From NCBI GenBank assembly GCA_001592805.2, contig CP051139.1:1674001-1738000 (forward strand): a DNA stretch of 64,000 bases, given 5' to 3'. Made by a program: the position numbers and the translations under genes. The notes below the pieces were generated by a model that was given only the letters and a program-made list of their open reading frames with translations, ran no database searches and was not told the origin of the DNA. This document shows, piece by piece, positions 43,884 to 55,207 of this stretch; position 1 is the first letter of the stretch, and each line of letters opens with the position of its first letter. Source of the DNA: Peltaster fructicola (Eukaryota; Ascomycota; Dothideomycetes).

Positions 43884-45287
43884 ATGTCTGTAACACGCAA
43901 ACGAAAGATTCTAACACAAGGTGATGCTTGGGAGGATGCACCACGACCTCGTAAACATACCAAGACCGCCTGCACTCCAGCTGCACTACCACCTGCCACA
44001 ACTCAACGACAGTCTCCTAGGAGCTCCGTGGGTGTAGCCCATGACCTAGCATCACATACCACACACAAGAGAAAGCGAGGACAAGAAGATGATGCAGCGC
44101 GAATCTGCAACAAGACAAAGCTCGCACGCACAACCAATGCACCAGCCGTGCCCGGTTTTCAGACACCACAGAGCAAGCGGTTCCGCGACGCAATGCCTAC
44201 GTCGCCAGCTGAGACTCCAGGCAGGAAGACAGCGAGACTCTTCGACCGTCTCGAGCTGCAAGCACAAAAGCAGAGTGCAGCCTCGAACACCGCATACGAC
44301 ACACCACCTGCCACGCCAGAGAGCGTGAAGCTTGACTTCGCTGATGTACTTCCTACTCAGCTTACAGAGCTCGTGACTCTGTTTGCAGCTTTCCTCTCTG
44401 CGGTAAACGGACAGACAGCGCTCAATGGCGCAAGCTTCCGCATCAGCATGCAAGAACTTCTTACAACAACGACCAAGATATGGAGGCTCCGAGCTGTCAG
44501 CACCAAGGACATTCGCAGGCTACTCGCCGTCTTGCAAGACATCGATGTGGGTTGGGTGGTAGAAGACTATGGAAGAGCAGGTCTATCTCTGACGAAGCGT
44601 CTTACTGCCACAAAGAGCACCAGTATCCTTGATACGATCAAGCTGAAGCGAGCATTCGAGAACGAGCTGCGAAGACAATGGGGACATTGGCAAGAGAGCC
44701 ACGAGCAGCAAGTCGACATCGGCGCCTTCATCGAGCAGATGCCACTGCTGGACGTCGCGAAGAGCGACGCTGTTGACAAGACTGCGTCCTTGTACTCACG
44801 AGGCAAGGATCGTCTGGAAAGTCTGAGGCAGTCTCAGGCCGCTATGAAGAGTGCGGAATCGGACACGAAGACTGCCAGCGTCAAGCCTACACCAGTGCAT
44901 GCTCGCGGCACAAACCTGCTCGATCGGATACTTGCCAAACAAGCTGCGGCTGCTTCCATGCCAGCGGGTCCAACCAAGGAACAGCTCGAACGAAGAAGCT
45001 GCCTTCAACGAGTTGAAGAAGTGGCTCGAGTGCTTGAGATATTATCTGCAGGTCGAGCGCGAGCCAGCTTCAGTATGCCATCGATTGTGCAGCAACTTCA
45101 ACAGAGCTTGCGGTCGCCCATGAGCAGGATCGAAGCTGAGCGCTGCTTATCTCTCATAGCCGCTGAGATCATGCCGCAGTTCGTGTCGATCATTGTTTCT
45201 GGTACTGTCAATGGCATCGTGATCACAAGATCTGGCAAGCTAGGTCTCGCAGATCTGAAGCAGAGGCTAGCAGAGGTCGATATATAG
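43884..45287 (+). CDS. CDT1: DNA replication licensing factor Cdt1
   Basis: Single exon, 467 aa. Cdt1 loads the MCM2-7 helicase on origins with ORC and Cdc6 in G1. Residues 1-135 are disordered and basic, with possible CDK sites (TPQSKR, SPAETPGRK). The middle winged-helix region (about 150-300) holds VLPTQLTELVTLFAAFLSAV, FRISMQELLTTTTKIWRLR and LLAVLQDIDVGWVVEDYG. The C-terminal winged helix, which binds MCM, covers about 370-467, with RRSCLQRVEEVARVLEIL and ERCLSLIAAEIMPQFVSIIV. The first ATG is at 43884; the longer frame starts at a TTG. The two-winged-helix layout matches fungal and animal Cdt1. Confidence 0.87.
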   Translation: MSVTRKRKILTQGDAWEDAPRPRKHTKTACTPAALPPATTQRQSPRSSVGVAHDLASHTTHKRKRGQEDDAARICNKTKLARTTNAPAVPGFQTPQSKRFRDAMPTSPAETPGRKTARLFDRLELQAQKQSAASNTAYDTPPATPESVKLDFADVLPTQLTELVTLFAAFLSAVNGQTALNGASFRISMQELLTTTTKIWRLRAVSTKDIRRLLAVLQDIDVGWVVEDYGRAGLSLTKRLTATKSTSILDTIKLKRAFENELRRQWGHWQESHEQQVDIGAFIEQMPLLDVAKSDAVDKTASLYSRGKDRLESLRQSQAAMKSAESDTKTASVKPTPVHARGTNLLDRILAKQAAAASMPAGPTKEQLERRSCLQRVEEVARVLEILSAGRARASFSMPSIVQQLQQSLRSPMSRIEAERCLSLIAAEIMPQFVSIIVSGTVNGIVITRSGKLGLADLKQRLAEVDI

Positions 45288-45734
45288 ACGACAGAGAGCA
45301 AAATAACAATGATACAACCTTTCTGTGTGGACGTGATAGCAATTGACACATGTATACGTGACAGGATAACATTGTATGTCACTGCCAAGACATGACGAAG
45401 ACTCCCGGCGTCCGACTTGTGCCTGGCGTTTTGGACATGCTCTAAAGTCTATCAACGACCATCGAGTTCCCTAGCGGAGCGCAATCCCTCAACTCAGCAT
45501 CGCTACCATCGGGAGTCGACCTACTCATCGACATGTGTCGCTCGCAGTGAACGTTCAGGGTGCCGCTACAGGCAGGCTTGCGATGTAAAAGGAGACGTGC
45601 TTGGTCACGCCTCAACAAAATTAATCACGGCCTATCAACCTCTGTGATCTCTGCACATAGGGCTTTCCCGACAACTCATGGCCTTTACGTCTTGCAGGAA
45701 GCTTTCTATTCGTTAACCATACCTCAACGCAGTC
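45288..45734. other. intergenic, about 450 bp
   Basis: 3' region of CDT1 and promoter of the Btz-domain gene. No supported gene. Confidence 0.4.
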
Positions 45735-47681
45735 ATGGCAGCTGGTCGGTCGTCGAAAAATCTAGTTGGCAGACGTAGGAGGGTCGGAGAAGAAGAGGAG
45801 GACGATGGACCGGTCATGGTTGAGGACTCACAAAGTGAAGGTTCTATACTGAGCGACAATGATGGCGATGAAGATGCGAGTACTTTTGGCGATGGACAGG
45901 TCGACGACACTCGACCCTCGAACGGTGACGCCACGAACGGCCACAGCAGCAGACCCAAAAAGACGAACAAGAGAGGCAAGCAGAACACCAAAGAGCCTTC
46001 CACCGTCGAGCAAAGATCACATGATTTCAAAACCACTGCCGATACTGAAGCCATGATGCAGGGTCTCCAGATTACAGACACCACACAGGAAGCCACCGAC
46101 TACTCGAACGGTCAGCAATATGAACCGGGTCAGATTGCAACTGTCGTGCCGCCTCGTCAGCCCCAGGGCAAGCAGAAGAAAGAGCATGAGGAGTACAAGA
46201 AACAACGAGACGCCGACCCTGCCTTCATCCCGAATCGTGGAAACTTCTTCATGCATGACACACGTGGTCAGTACAACGGTGGGCCGCTTCCTTTTCGAGG
46301 AGGAGGCGCTGGTAGAGGACGTGGCAGAGGTATGCAGAACGGCGTGGGACATACAAGCGAAGCACAGCACCGTCCATCAGAACAACTTTGGAAGCATGAT
46401 CTCCACGACTCCATCAATGAGGGAGCAGTGGAGAACTACGATCAAGGAGGTAAGAGCTCTGCTCGACTGTTCACACGCCTTACGACAGAACTTCCAGCTG
46501 CTTCCGCGCCAATCTCGTTCTCTAGCACGAAACTACTCGGTAGGGTGCAAGTCAGAGTCTCTCTTCCCGGCATGCCAAAGGCTATCACCTATGCTGAAGT
46601 GCCCTTGAGGAAGTACGTCAAGCTACCAGACCATCGACCGCCGCTGCGCAGAGACAAGCCGTTACGCATTCTTCTGCCGAATATTGGTCCCAAGTATATC
46701 TTCCCAGCCACAGAGCGATCCTTCATTTTCATCCCAAGACAGATGCGGCCAAACCAGCGTGGTTATGCGAACAGTCAGCGCAACGCTACTGGCTATGGTT
46801 ACTCGAGTCGTCGTACTAGCATGTACGGTGGCAGTGTATACTCTGCTAGCATTGCAGCAAGCAGGAGATCGTCAATCGCACGGGATCGTGAGGGTATGTT
46901 CTCACCGGGTTCTTATGCCAGTGGCTTCCAACCTCCAAACCGGCCAGTGGTACGCCTGTCACGGTCTGGGCAACTGTATGATACATCCACACCACCTGTG
47001 GGAGTCTTGTCTGGTCAACATACTCCGGTGCATCAGGTACACACATACCCATTACCCCAGCAACCAGCGCTTCACGGCACGCCTACAACCACAGTCCAGC
47101 ACCCACGACCTCAGAAAGCTATTTCAGTGTCCGGTATTGAATCACCAGCTGCGTTGACGCAACGTCACACACCGGCGGATCAACAGCCATTTCATTCACA
47201 GCTTCCGATGCACCTCAACGAGCAGGTTGCAGGACCAATGCCATACTATTCTCCACGTCAACAATACGCTTACCCGACTGGCATGGGTCAGGTCATGTCA
47301 CCATTGTCACAGATTCCCGAGCAAGGTCCAGGGTATCACCCTCCTCAGCAAATGTACTCGCAGCCCTATTACTATCCAATGCCTATGTATATGGTGCCTC
47401 AACAACAGCAAGGCTACATGTACCCACCTACTGGTATGCCACAGACAGTACCTCCGCCTCCTGGTCAGTCTGATCAACAGGCCTCGGGAATGCTAGCTCA
47501 CGAAAGCAATGGAATGGTCTTCTACATGCCAGCAGCAGAAGCAGGCTCAGCATCTACTGAGCAATACCAGCCTGCTGAAGGCTTCGTACCGAATTACGCT
47601 GTCCCTGGCCTCCCTCCGACTCCTGCGCCTGATCAAAGTAGTTATTACTACCCTAACAACGGCTACTATCAGCAGCGTTAG
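45735..47681 (+). CDS. Btz (Barentsz/CASC3)-domain protein
   Basis: Single open frame, 648 aa. The N-terminal 130 residues are acidic/basic low complexity. The Btz (SELOR) segment at about 155-230 has DPAFIPNRGNFFMHDTRGQ and later QLWKHDLHDSI; in CASC3 this wraps around eIF4A3 in the exon junction complex. A conserved ascomycete region follows (about 265-370) with LLGRVQVRVSLPGM, LPDHRPPLRRDKP and KYIFPATERSFIFIPR, then a Ser-rich SSRRTSMYGGSVYSASIA. The rest is Pro/Gln/Tyr-rich and probably disordered. A 39-bp in-frame stretch at 46450-46488 (GTAAGA...GACAG) could be a short intron. It likely acts in mRNA localisation, translation or decay, by family. Confidence 0.82.
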   Translation: MAAGRSSKNLVGRRRRVGEEEEDDGPVMVEDSQSEGSILSDNDGDEDASTFGDGQVDDTRPSNGDATNGHSSRPKKTNKRGKQNTKEPSTVEQRSHDFKTTADTEAMMQGLQITDTTQEATDYSNGQQYEPGQIATVVPPRQPQGKQKKEHEEYKKQRDADPAFIPNRGNFFMHDTRGQYNGGPLPFRGGGAGRGRGRGMQNGVGHTSEAQHRPSEQLWKHDLHDSINEGAVENYDQGGKSSARLFTRLTTELPAASAPISFSSTKLLGRVQVRVSLPGMPKAITYAEVPLRKYVKLPDHRPPLRRDKPLRILLPNIGPKYIFPATERSFIFIPRQMRPNQRGYANSQRNATGYGYSSRRTSMYGGSVYSASIAASRRSSIARDREGMFSPGSYASGFQPPNRPVVRLSRSGQLYDTSTPPVGVLSGQHTPVHQVHTYPLPQQPALHGTPTTTVQHPRPQKAISVSGIESPAALTQRHTPADQQPFHSQLPMHLNEQVAGPMPYYSPRQQYAYPTGMGQVMSPLSQIPEQGPGYHPPQQMYSQPYYYPMPMYMVPQQQQGYMYPPTGMPQTVPPPPGQSDQQASGMLAHESNGMVFYMPAAEAGSASTEQYQPAEGFVPNYAVPGLPPTPAPDQSSYYYPNNGYYQQR

Positions 47682-47918
47682 GGTACTCACTGGTAGCTGT
47701 AACTTTTGCTGTACGACAACTGTGGACTTTCGTTGGCACATGATACCAAGCAAGGCGTTGAGGATTTCGAGCATACCAGTTGTAGAAGGATCCCACAGGG
47801 AATGACATGACAATGCTTAGCGTCGACCGATAATGTTATGCTTATTCTTCTCATTCAGTGTCTTGTGACATGCAGTGCTTTATGTACGCTAGCTATGATT
47901 GATCATACCCATATGCTT

Positions 47919-50296
47919 TCAACGCAGCTCATCGCGGATCTCGGACATGAGCTCCTTGATGTCAGACTGCTGAGCACTGGGCTTCGTTGATGCGACGTGC
48001 AAGGTGCCTGACAGTCCCATCTTCATGCTCTGCCTGAACTCATCGCCTAAAGTGACGATTGTGCCGAGAGCAGCTAACGCACGGTATAGAGCGTCGGCCT
48101 CTCCTGCATAAGGACTATCTGATTCCAGAGTGAAGGCGATGTCCCGCATGAGGACACCAGCTCGTGCTTCTCTTGCTGCGGACTCAGAAGCAGGCGCCTG
48201 TCTCGTCAGCAGTACCGCATAGTTCAAGTAAAGCGTTGAGAGTGCTTTGGCCTGAGCAGGCGACTCAGGCTCGGTTGCGAAAGGCCGAACGAGGCTGAGA
48301 GTGCTGTCAAATGTGCCATCGAGGATCAGTCGGCCGTTGCTGGTGTTGAACAAGTTAGCCAGCAGTCGGATAGCATGCACAACATTGTTCGCTGTCTCTT
48401 GCTTAGGTTTGAAGATGTCGGCATTTGCAAGTGTCTCGATGATCGTTGCCCGACCAGCACTCGTGTGTTGTACGAATGATGGAGCAACGGCACAGATCGC
48501 CAATACAGCGATGGCTGGCACTCTGGTTTTGGTCTGCCAGGTAGTGGCGAGGCGAGTCAGCGAGGCTATCTGATCAGCAGTCGGGTGCGGATCATTCTTG
48601 TTCTGCATCTGCTGGGACAACGCTTGAAGTGCCGACACTTCGTCTTCGTTCAGATCACCTGCCGCTTTTGCTTTTTCAGCGATGAGGTTGATAGCATTCG
48701 TAGGGTTACCTTCCACGATGGTGAGGAAGCTGGTCTGAGGCAATTTGCGCGACTCATAGGATGGCGTATCGCCTGGTCTATACCTACGGTCTGTACCCCA
48801 GGGATCTGATACGGGAGTCTGCGGCGGCTGTCTGACTGGAGTCTGGGTGAGCTTGGCGCCCTTGGTGTTGTCAGAGATCCAATTTGCAACCTGCTCGTAA
48901 TAGCTCATTGGAAGCTCGTTTCTCTCCAGAAACTTGCGTGCTGCATCCCAAGGAGACTCTGTGAGGTTGTATGGCAGCTTGAGTGGAGGTTTGCCTTCTT
49001 CAATGTCGATATCAAAGACGTAGTCGTACTCCTTGCCTTCGTGTTCCTTCTTGCTGCCACTCGATTGAGCACCAGAGACCACAGTTCCGATAAGGTCCCA
49101 TTGTCCTCTCGAAGTCGACCACAAGTGTGCTGTGACCCTGCCATCGTTCTCGCGTACGAAGAGCTGTTGTCCGTCTCTTGCTCCGGTTTGTGTTTGCAGT
49201 GCCTCTGGACCGGGAAGATTCTCCTTCTCGAAAGGCGCTCCCTGACTCGCAGTCTCCACAGGAATGGCGTACATCTTGTTGCTCTCTTCGAACGATGAGA
49301 CCACGTCTGCTGCGGCCAATCGCTCGGAATCTCGAGTGAAGACACGAATGATCTTGTCAGAAGCACCACTGACGATGTCGCCTGTTATTGGACAGGCAGC
49401 AACACACCATATGCTTATAGCTGGGTGTGTGATGGTCTGCACGCACTGCATGGCACGGAAGATGCGCACGGTACGGTCTTCGCTGGATGTGACAATGTCA
49501 CCATTCGGCAGTATAGCCATACTATAGATATACGCTTCATGTGCATGCAGCTCACCCATGGGAGTGCCATCGATGGACCAGAGTCTCACAACTTCATCGT
49601 TGCCGGCAGATGCAAAGGCCGCACCAGACCAGTGGCCCGGCGGGATCTTGCAGAAGCATCGCACGACGTCTGTGTGACCTGTAATGGTCTTCAGAGACTT
49701 GCCGTTAATGTCGAAGACTCTGATCGACTTATCCGCGCAAGCAGTCAAGACTAGGCGTTCGTCATAGATTAGCAGACCCCAGATGGTAGCACTGTGGCCT
49801 TCGAGTTCAGCAGTGACCTCACCAGCTTCGATGTCCCAGACGAACACCTGGCTGTCCCAACCTCCACTGATGAGCTTGGTGCCGTCATCGTTGAATGAAA
49901 GGCAGCTGATTGTATGTGCATGTCGTGGCAAGATTCGATATGGATCGGAATCGGGAGGTGCGCCGATTTCACGAACGAAGATCACAGTCTCCTTACCTGC
50001 TACAGCTATAAGGCCATGAGGGTGGAGCTTACTTGGCTTCGAGTATGCAAGACAATTGAACCAGTCAGAGCTCGACAAGATTGTGGTATCGTCGTACGTA
50101 GGTGGTTTGGCTGAAGTCAGAGACCAGTGATGCACTGTGCTGTCTCTTGATGCCGAGAAGATGTTCTGCTGGTCCGGAAAGGCGAGAGCACGAACCTAGC
50201 AAGCAGTCAGCATCCGTGTACCTAGCATATAATTGATTCACACACGTCTTCCTCATGCCCTCGCAGTACGGCAGAGAGCTTGAAGCCCGACGCCAT
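47919..50296 (-). CDS. DOA1: Doa1/Ufd3/PLAA: WD40, PFU and PUL domain ubiquitin-binding protein
   Basis: Minus strand, two exons, 50296-50246 and 50195-47919, giving 775 aa. Exon 1 encodes only MASGFKLSAVLRGHEED; the 50-bp intron joins it to VRALAFPDQQNIFSASRD, completing the first WD repeat. Seven WD40 repeats cover about 1-300 and bind ubiquitin. The PFU domain is about 355-460 (YDYVFDIDIEEGKPPLKLPY, then NLTESPWDAARKFLERNELP). The PUL domain, which binds Cdc48/p97, is about 490-775 (LPQTSFLTIVEGNPTNAINL and following Arm-like helices). Doa1 helps Cdc48 process ubiquitinated proteins and keeps free ubiquitin levels up. Domain order and length agree with yeast Doa1 (715 aa) and human PLAA. 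Confidence 0.93.
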
Positions 50297-52980
50297 GGTT
50301 GGCAGGAGCGAATTGCGCGATCTTCTAGACCTTATCAAGTCGATATGCGTCGTGGCGTAACGGTTTGACTCGGAGATGGCGATGTCAGTAAACGCACGAT
50401 GTTGTTTGGTTGCTGTCTGAAACAGCTACAAGGGCAGCCAGTTGCGGAAGGCGTCATCCGCTGCAGGCAAGGCTTGGCATTATGCACGTGGTACTCTTTC
50501 TCGAATTTGTCCCTCGATCACAAAAGCATGAACTCAGCTCCTTTGACTTCTAGGCCGTCGAAGCTGCACCAGTATCGGCACGTGCTTTAGCTGTGTCTCT
50601 TTTCTCCTTTCTTATCTTATTCTGTCCAAAATCAGATCCTTCGTCGAAGCAAAAGCAATTTTCAGCACAACTCTATCCGCATTCTCCGGTTGCAGCTGCA
50701 CGAGCAGCGCTGGGGCTGGGCCTATAATAGCTAGGACGCTGAGGCTGATGGACTCGCTCATGCTGAAGCTCAGGCGCAGCAGTAGAATGGGCCTGGCCGC
50801 CAAGTGATTGGTTCGATCAGGAAGTCATCGGTGAGTGCCAGCGCAGCAGCTGCTCGTACAGGTCGCACCATACAGCCTGCGACGCAGTGATTGTCGAGCG
50901 CTGTACAACAAGAGGATCAGAAGTGACACATCAACGCGTTCAGTGTCACGAAACCTTGCAGCAAAGCCTACGAACCAATCCTGACTGGCAAAGATGCTGA
51001 TCACTGCTCGACGCACGCACTCGCATTCTCCGGCTCTAGATCCATCAGTCACGTCTGCTCAGCGTTCCTCGAAGGCGCCCTCACGGCAAGCACCTCATCT
51101 AATCATTCCTGTTTATTGCCCGTCACTTTTGACATGCTTGACTATAGCATTTGGGACCGTTATGCTATTGAATAGTGCCTTTTGCAAGGCGTGGCTCGGT
51201 CATAGCGAAAAGTGGCTTGCTGAATCACTCAAGCCCTGCCACGGAGGACACGAATTACCTATCTACCAGCATCGAAGTCTTCGTTGCCAATGGCACACAC
51301 TTGACTCGGCGACTACTGTTGACTAGACTGCTTGTGCTTGTAACTATGAACGCCTATGCCGCCTTGCTAGGACAAGCCCCTGCGAGCACGACAATCAAAA
51401 GCTAACCTATGGTCAACGGTCATTTGTGCCCAGGAGACTGCTCTTCTCGCACAGTGCACATTGCGGCTACTGTTTCATGCCTACCGATGTCGTTACACGG
51501 CAGTTCAGGTGCATCGGTCTAGAAAGGCCCACGTTGTCGACCCTGGCGATCGAGACAAGAAATCCTGGAGAGTCTCTGCGTCCCTTTTATCAGGTTTGAT
51601 TGTCAGAAAGCAAGCATTTCATCGACTGTGATTGACCAACCGAATGATGAGTCGTGCATGAGCATGCTGTCCAGAAGCGATCACTCTAAGCGCCTCATGA
51701 CGGAAAAGCGTATAGCTTTTAGTGTCTACTGGCTGCGTTCGTCTGTGGTAGGGCTACCACTGAACATGGGCAAAACAAGGCCAAGGTCCTGGCGCTGGAA
51801 AGGACTACCCATCCTAAAGAAACCATGGGCTGGACTTGAATAAGCTTCACCTGATCAGAGTCACGCCACGCACACACACACACACACATCCACGATCGAA
51901 CAGCAGAGCTGCTGTAGCGACGCCAGCCTTGTCGGACGCCATGTGTCACCTGAATGGTCTGGCGCCTATGGCGACCACGCCATCTCGAGTTGGATCTTGC
52001 TCGGATCACAGATCGACCGCCAAAATGCTCGGCTAGACAAGCGGGCGCCCAGGTCTCTGGTCCACGTGCAATACTCGCCAAGATCTACTCTTACGCGGCT
52101 TCAGAGTAAAGCGACTGCCAAGTGCACGAATCGAAGGAGACGTCCTCGACGGGCAAACGTAGTGCAGTACATCATGCTGGCGTCATGTTGCAAAGGATCT
52201 GCAGTCACACTCCAAGTGAACCCTCTGTCCAGTGACAAGCTGCATGGTTGGACTGCAGTAGAATGCATGTTGCTGACGCTGGACGTTCGCTATATCCAGC
52301 ACAGCGAGGACGAGTATAGTGCATGGGCCTTTGTGGCTCGTCCGATGGTGCGAATGCAGAGCAGAGGACGGAAAGATGCATAGCGTGGAATATTCTGGCG
52401 AGCTGACGGCTGACAGAAGTGTTGGTGCCAAAGGCTGTTGGTCCTAACTTTGCGGCAGGCTCATCAGAGGCGCAGACCTGGACCAGGGATGCGCATGCAG
52501 GTCACACTCCCACACTTGTGGTGGACAGACTGCCAGATCCGGCCTGAATCTAACAAAATGTATATGAGGTGGGTGGACGCACCGCCGTCGTTCTCTGTAC
52601 CTGCTGTCAATCTACCGCGCCCTTCTCTTTCGAGACCTACATCAACACACTCCCTCACGACCACGCATCGATCTACTCTCATCGAGCATTCCTCAATTAC
52701 CGAGATTGATCTGATATCAAGTGCTGGACCACGCTAAACGTCACATCCCTACCTACCAACTACTGCATCATCGGCTCTCCGCTGCAGTGCGGGTTGTCCT
52801 CGTGTCCTACGACTCACGCGATCAAGTATTTCTTTAGTTGAGATTCCAGGATGGCCCACACGGCACAGCAGGACGAACCTCGAAACGAGTTGATGTCAGC
52901 CCTGTCAACGTGAGTACAAGACCTTGCTTCCCTGCCCTGTCAGAACACCCTTGTGTTACACACATCAGATCGTCACAACC
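50297..52980. other. gene-poor block, about 2.7 kb
   Basis: The longest stretch here without a supported gene. Open frames overlap on both strands, and the longest start at GTG or TTG. A (CA)n microsatellite of about 10 units lies near 51869-51888. Near the end, 52851-52912 has an ATG (MAHTAQQDEPRN) followed by GTGAGT, and an acceptor CATCAG at about 52968. This looks like a 5' leader exon of the BTB gene, because no join keeps its frame. Confidence 0.45.
51869..51888. repeat. (CA)n microsatellite
   Basis: About ten CA units in a row inside the gene-poor block. Likely variable between strains. Confidence 0.7.
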
Positions 52981-53891
52981 ATGGGTGCAGGAGCTTACAA
53001 CCATCTCAGGTTACACCTAAGCGGACGTTACTCAGACCTTACAGTCGTTTGCAACGAAAAGCAGTGGGCAGTTCACAAAGCTATCGTCTGTTCGAGAAGC
53101 GGATTCTTCGATGGCGCATGCAGCAACTCGTTCAGAGAGGCTTCTTCCGGTGTTATCGATCTCAGTGAAGACGATCAAGAAGCAGTCGAGCACATGATAC
53201 ACTGTAGGTCGGCAGACTGCGATGATCATGCTCCAACTAACCTGTCCCAGACTTTTATCACCTCGACTACCTGAACCAGACACAGCGACGAGCATCGCCT
53301 GTGTTCCGACACCGAGCACTGTCAGACGCAAGACGACGGCTCCCTAAGAAGCTCGATCTCTCACAAATAGAAGATCCTCTGCTTGCTCAAGCTGGATTCT
53401 CTGCTGTTCCAGCCAGGCCTAACACACCACCGCAGTCAGACGAGACAAACATTGTCAAGCCTCAAGGGAAACGTCCACGATCGCCGGCCTTGACTCGCAC
53501 AGTGACACCGCCGCTCGAGTCTGACACAGAGGAGAACGACGTATCGGAAGACGAAGACTTTGAAGCTGAGGTCGACGAATCATACCTGCTCCTGCACACA
53601 CGCATCTACGCACTGGCTGAGAAGTTCGACATCCCAGGGCTCAAAGACCTCGCACGGTCGAAGTTTGAGATGGCTATGGCATGCTACTACGACTCTCCAG
53701 AGTTCGCCGAAGCCATCGAAGAGGTGTACAGCTCGACTGTTGACAGCGACCGAGGACTGCGCGACATCGTACTGCAAGCCTTCCGAAGCCATCCACAGCT
53801 GGCAAGCACACAGGATGTCTTCGCGGTCATCAAGGAAACACCGACGCTAGCCTTTGAGCTCTTCAAGATCGAGCGAGGTATTCCAGTTTGA
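52981..53891 (+). CDS. BTB/POZ domain protein
   Basis: Two exons, 52981-53203 and 53251-53891, give 287 aa. The BTB domain starts near residue 5 with HLSGRYSDLTVV-like sequence (here RLHLSGRYSDLTVVC), then WAVHKAIVCSRSGFFDGAC and GVIDLSEDDQEAVEHMIHY. The 47-bp intron join gives MIHYFYHLDYLNQTQ. An acidic, Ser/Pro-rich insert (about 110-185) separates this from LLHTRIYALAEKFDIPGLKD and a helical C-terminal (BACK-like) part. Such fungal BTB proteins are often Cullin-3 adaptors or of unknown role; no second interaction domain is seen here. The upstream ATG at 52851 cannot be joined in frame by any donor/acceptor I could find, so 52981 is taken as start. Confidence 0.82.
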
Positions 53892-55207
53892 TCACAGGTC
53901 GAGATTTCAATTGCTGCATACTGAGCATGGCGCTGGGGAGTTCCACACAACCAAAACTGCATATGGGACGGCGTTAACATTCAGTCTTCCTACCGGACAT
54001 GTTGCCTGTATACTATACCAATACTGTATTGTCCATATCATTAAGCTTTGCGCAGATGTCTGCACAACGACATTGTTCGACTCGTCTGACCACCGTTCGC
54101 TTCTACACATAGCGCTGACTACTACTCAGATCAGCAAGCAAATTTGCAGTTCCAGGGCCCAAACCCTGGCGCTGCTCCATCGCGTGGCATGATATAGTGC
54201 TTATTGCATGATCCTGGAGACAGGCCGCAAGCTTATCGCCCTTGCGAGAAGCCTGAGTTAGTCACTCATTGGTCGATTCAGAGGATGGCCAGACAGTTCT
54301 ATTGTTGTACGAGGAAGATCCTGCGGTATAGGCTAGATCTATTGGTCTATCTCTATTGCAGTGAAATATAGCGATCCCACGAATATGTTGTTCACACATT
54401 ATGGCCACACACTGTTCCTGCATCGCGTAAGGAGGCGCAACTTGCATGAACGGAGCTGTGACTTTACAGGATACGCTAAGATCGACCTGTGTGTGAGATG
54501 GAGCCTGCTCGATGGCTACAAGAGTCGTCCACCTGAATGTAACCTGCGTCGAGCCATCACTGGCTGATCGACCCGATGATGCTCTCGCAGCTATCGTGAT
54601 TGGGCGACTGTCTTTTGATGGACTCGTAACATGAAACGGTAAGGCATTCGTACCGTTCGGATGACAAAGTACTTGGCTAATGGTTGCCTGGGCAAGGTAA
54701 TATCGTCGTTGATGATATGCGATGCTGCTGGCCTGCTTCTTGCCCTCGAGCCAGTGATGTTCGATGGTAGCAGTTTGACACTTGAGGTGCAGCTGCGAAG
54801 AAGAGACGTATTGCATGAGGACGTTCGGAGGAGCAGCAGCCCTCGCTTGCTAGATCCGCGAAGCCGCTTGCGATGCGTCGATCGAATAGACATCTGTGTA
54901 TTGCTTTATCACCAGACCTCGTGCCGTGCGTGGCGAAGTCGTAGCGTAGCTCAAAGGACGACTCGTAGGCCTTCCGCTCACACACTCACACAACATTGCA
55001 CGGGCGGTGTCTGGCAAAGCTGAAATCGATCGGCAAGTGAGCTAGTACGGCTATAGGTCGAGCAAGCATGGCTGCCGTCATGCCGCACGATCGATTGACA
55101 GAACTTTTCATTGTCCCAAGTGTTGTCACTGATGGGAGCATTGGCCGTGACCCAAGAGACTGCTGAGGGAGTATCGCGCTGATCACTGAAACAGCCACAC
55201 AAGAACC
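53892..55207. other. intergenic, about 1.3 kb, with one unassigned ORF
   Basis: On the minus strand 54816-54262 is an ATG-started 184-aa open frame (MQYVSSSQLHLKCQTATIE...). It has no recognisable domain and could be chance in 64 kb; I do not call it. Elsewhere nothing is supported. Confidence 0.35.

Noticed and set aside
51943-52383. 146-aa plus-strand frame in the gene-poor block
   Set aside because: GTG start, no motif, and overlapped by open frames on the other strand.
54140-54180. Palindrome CAGGGCCCAAACCCTG-like near 54155
   Set aside because: Short imperfect stem with no U-tract or gene context; no function can be argued.
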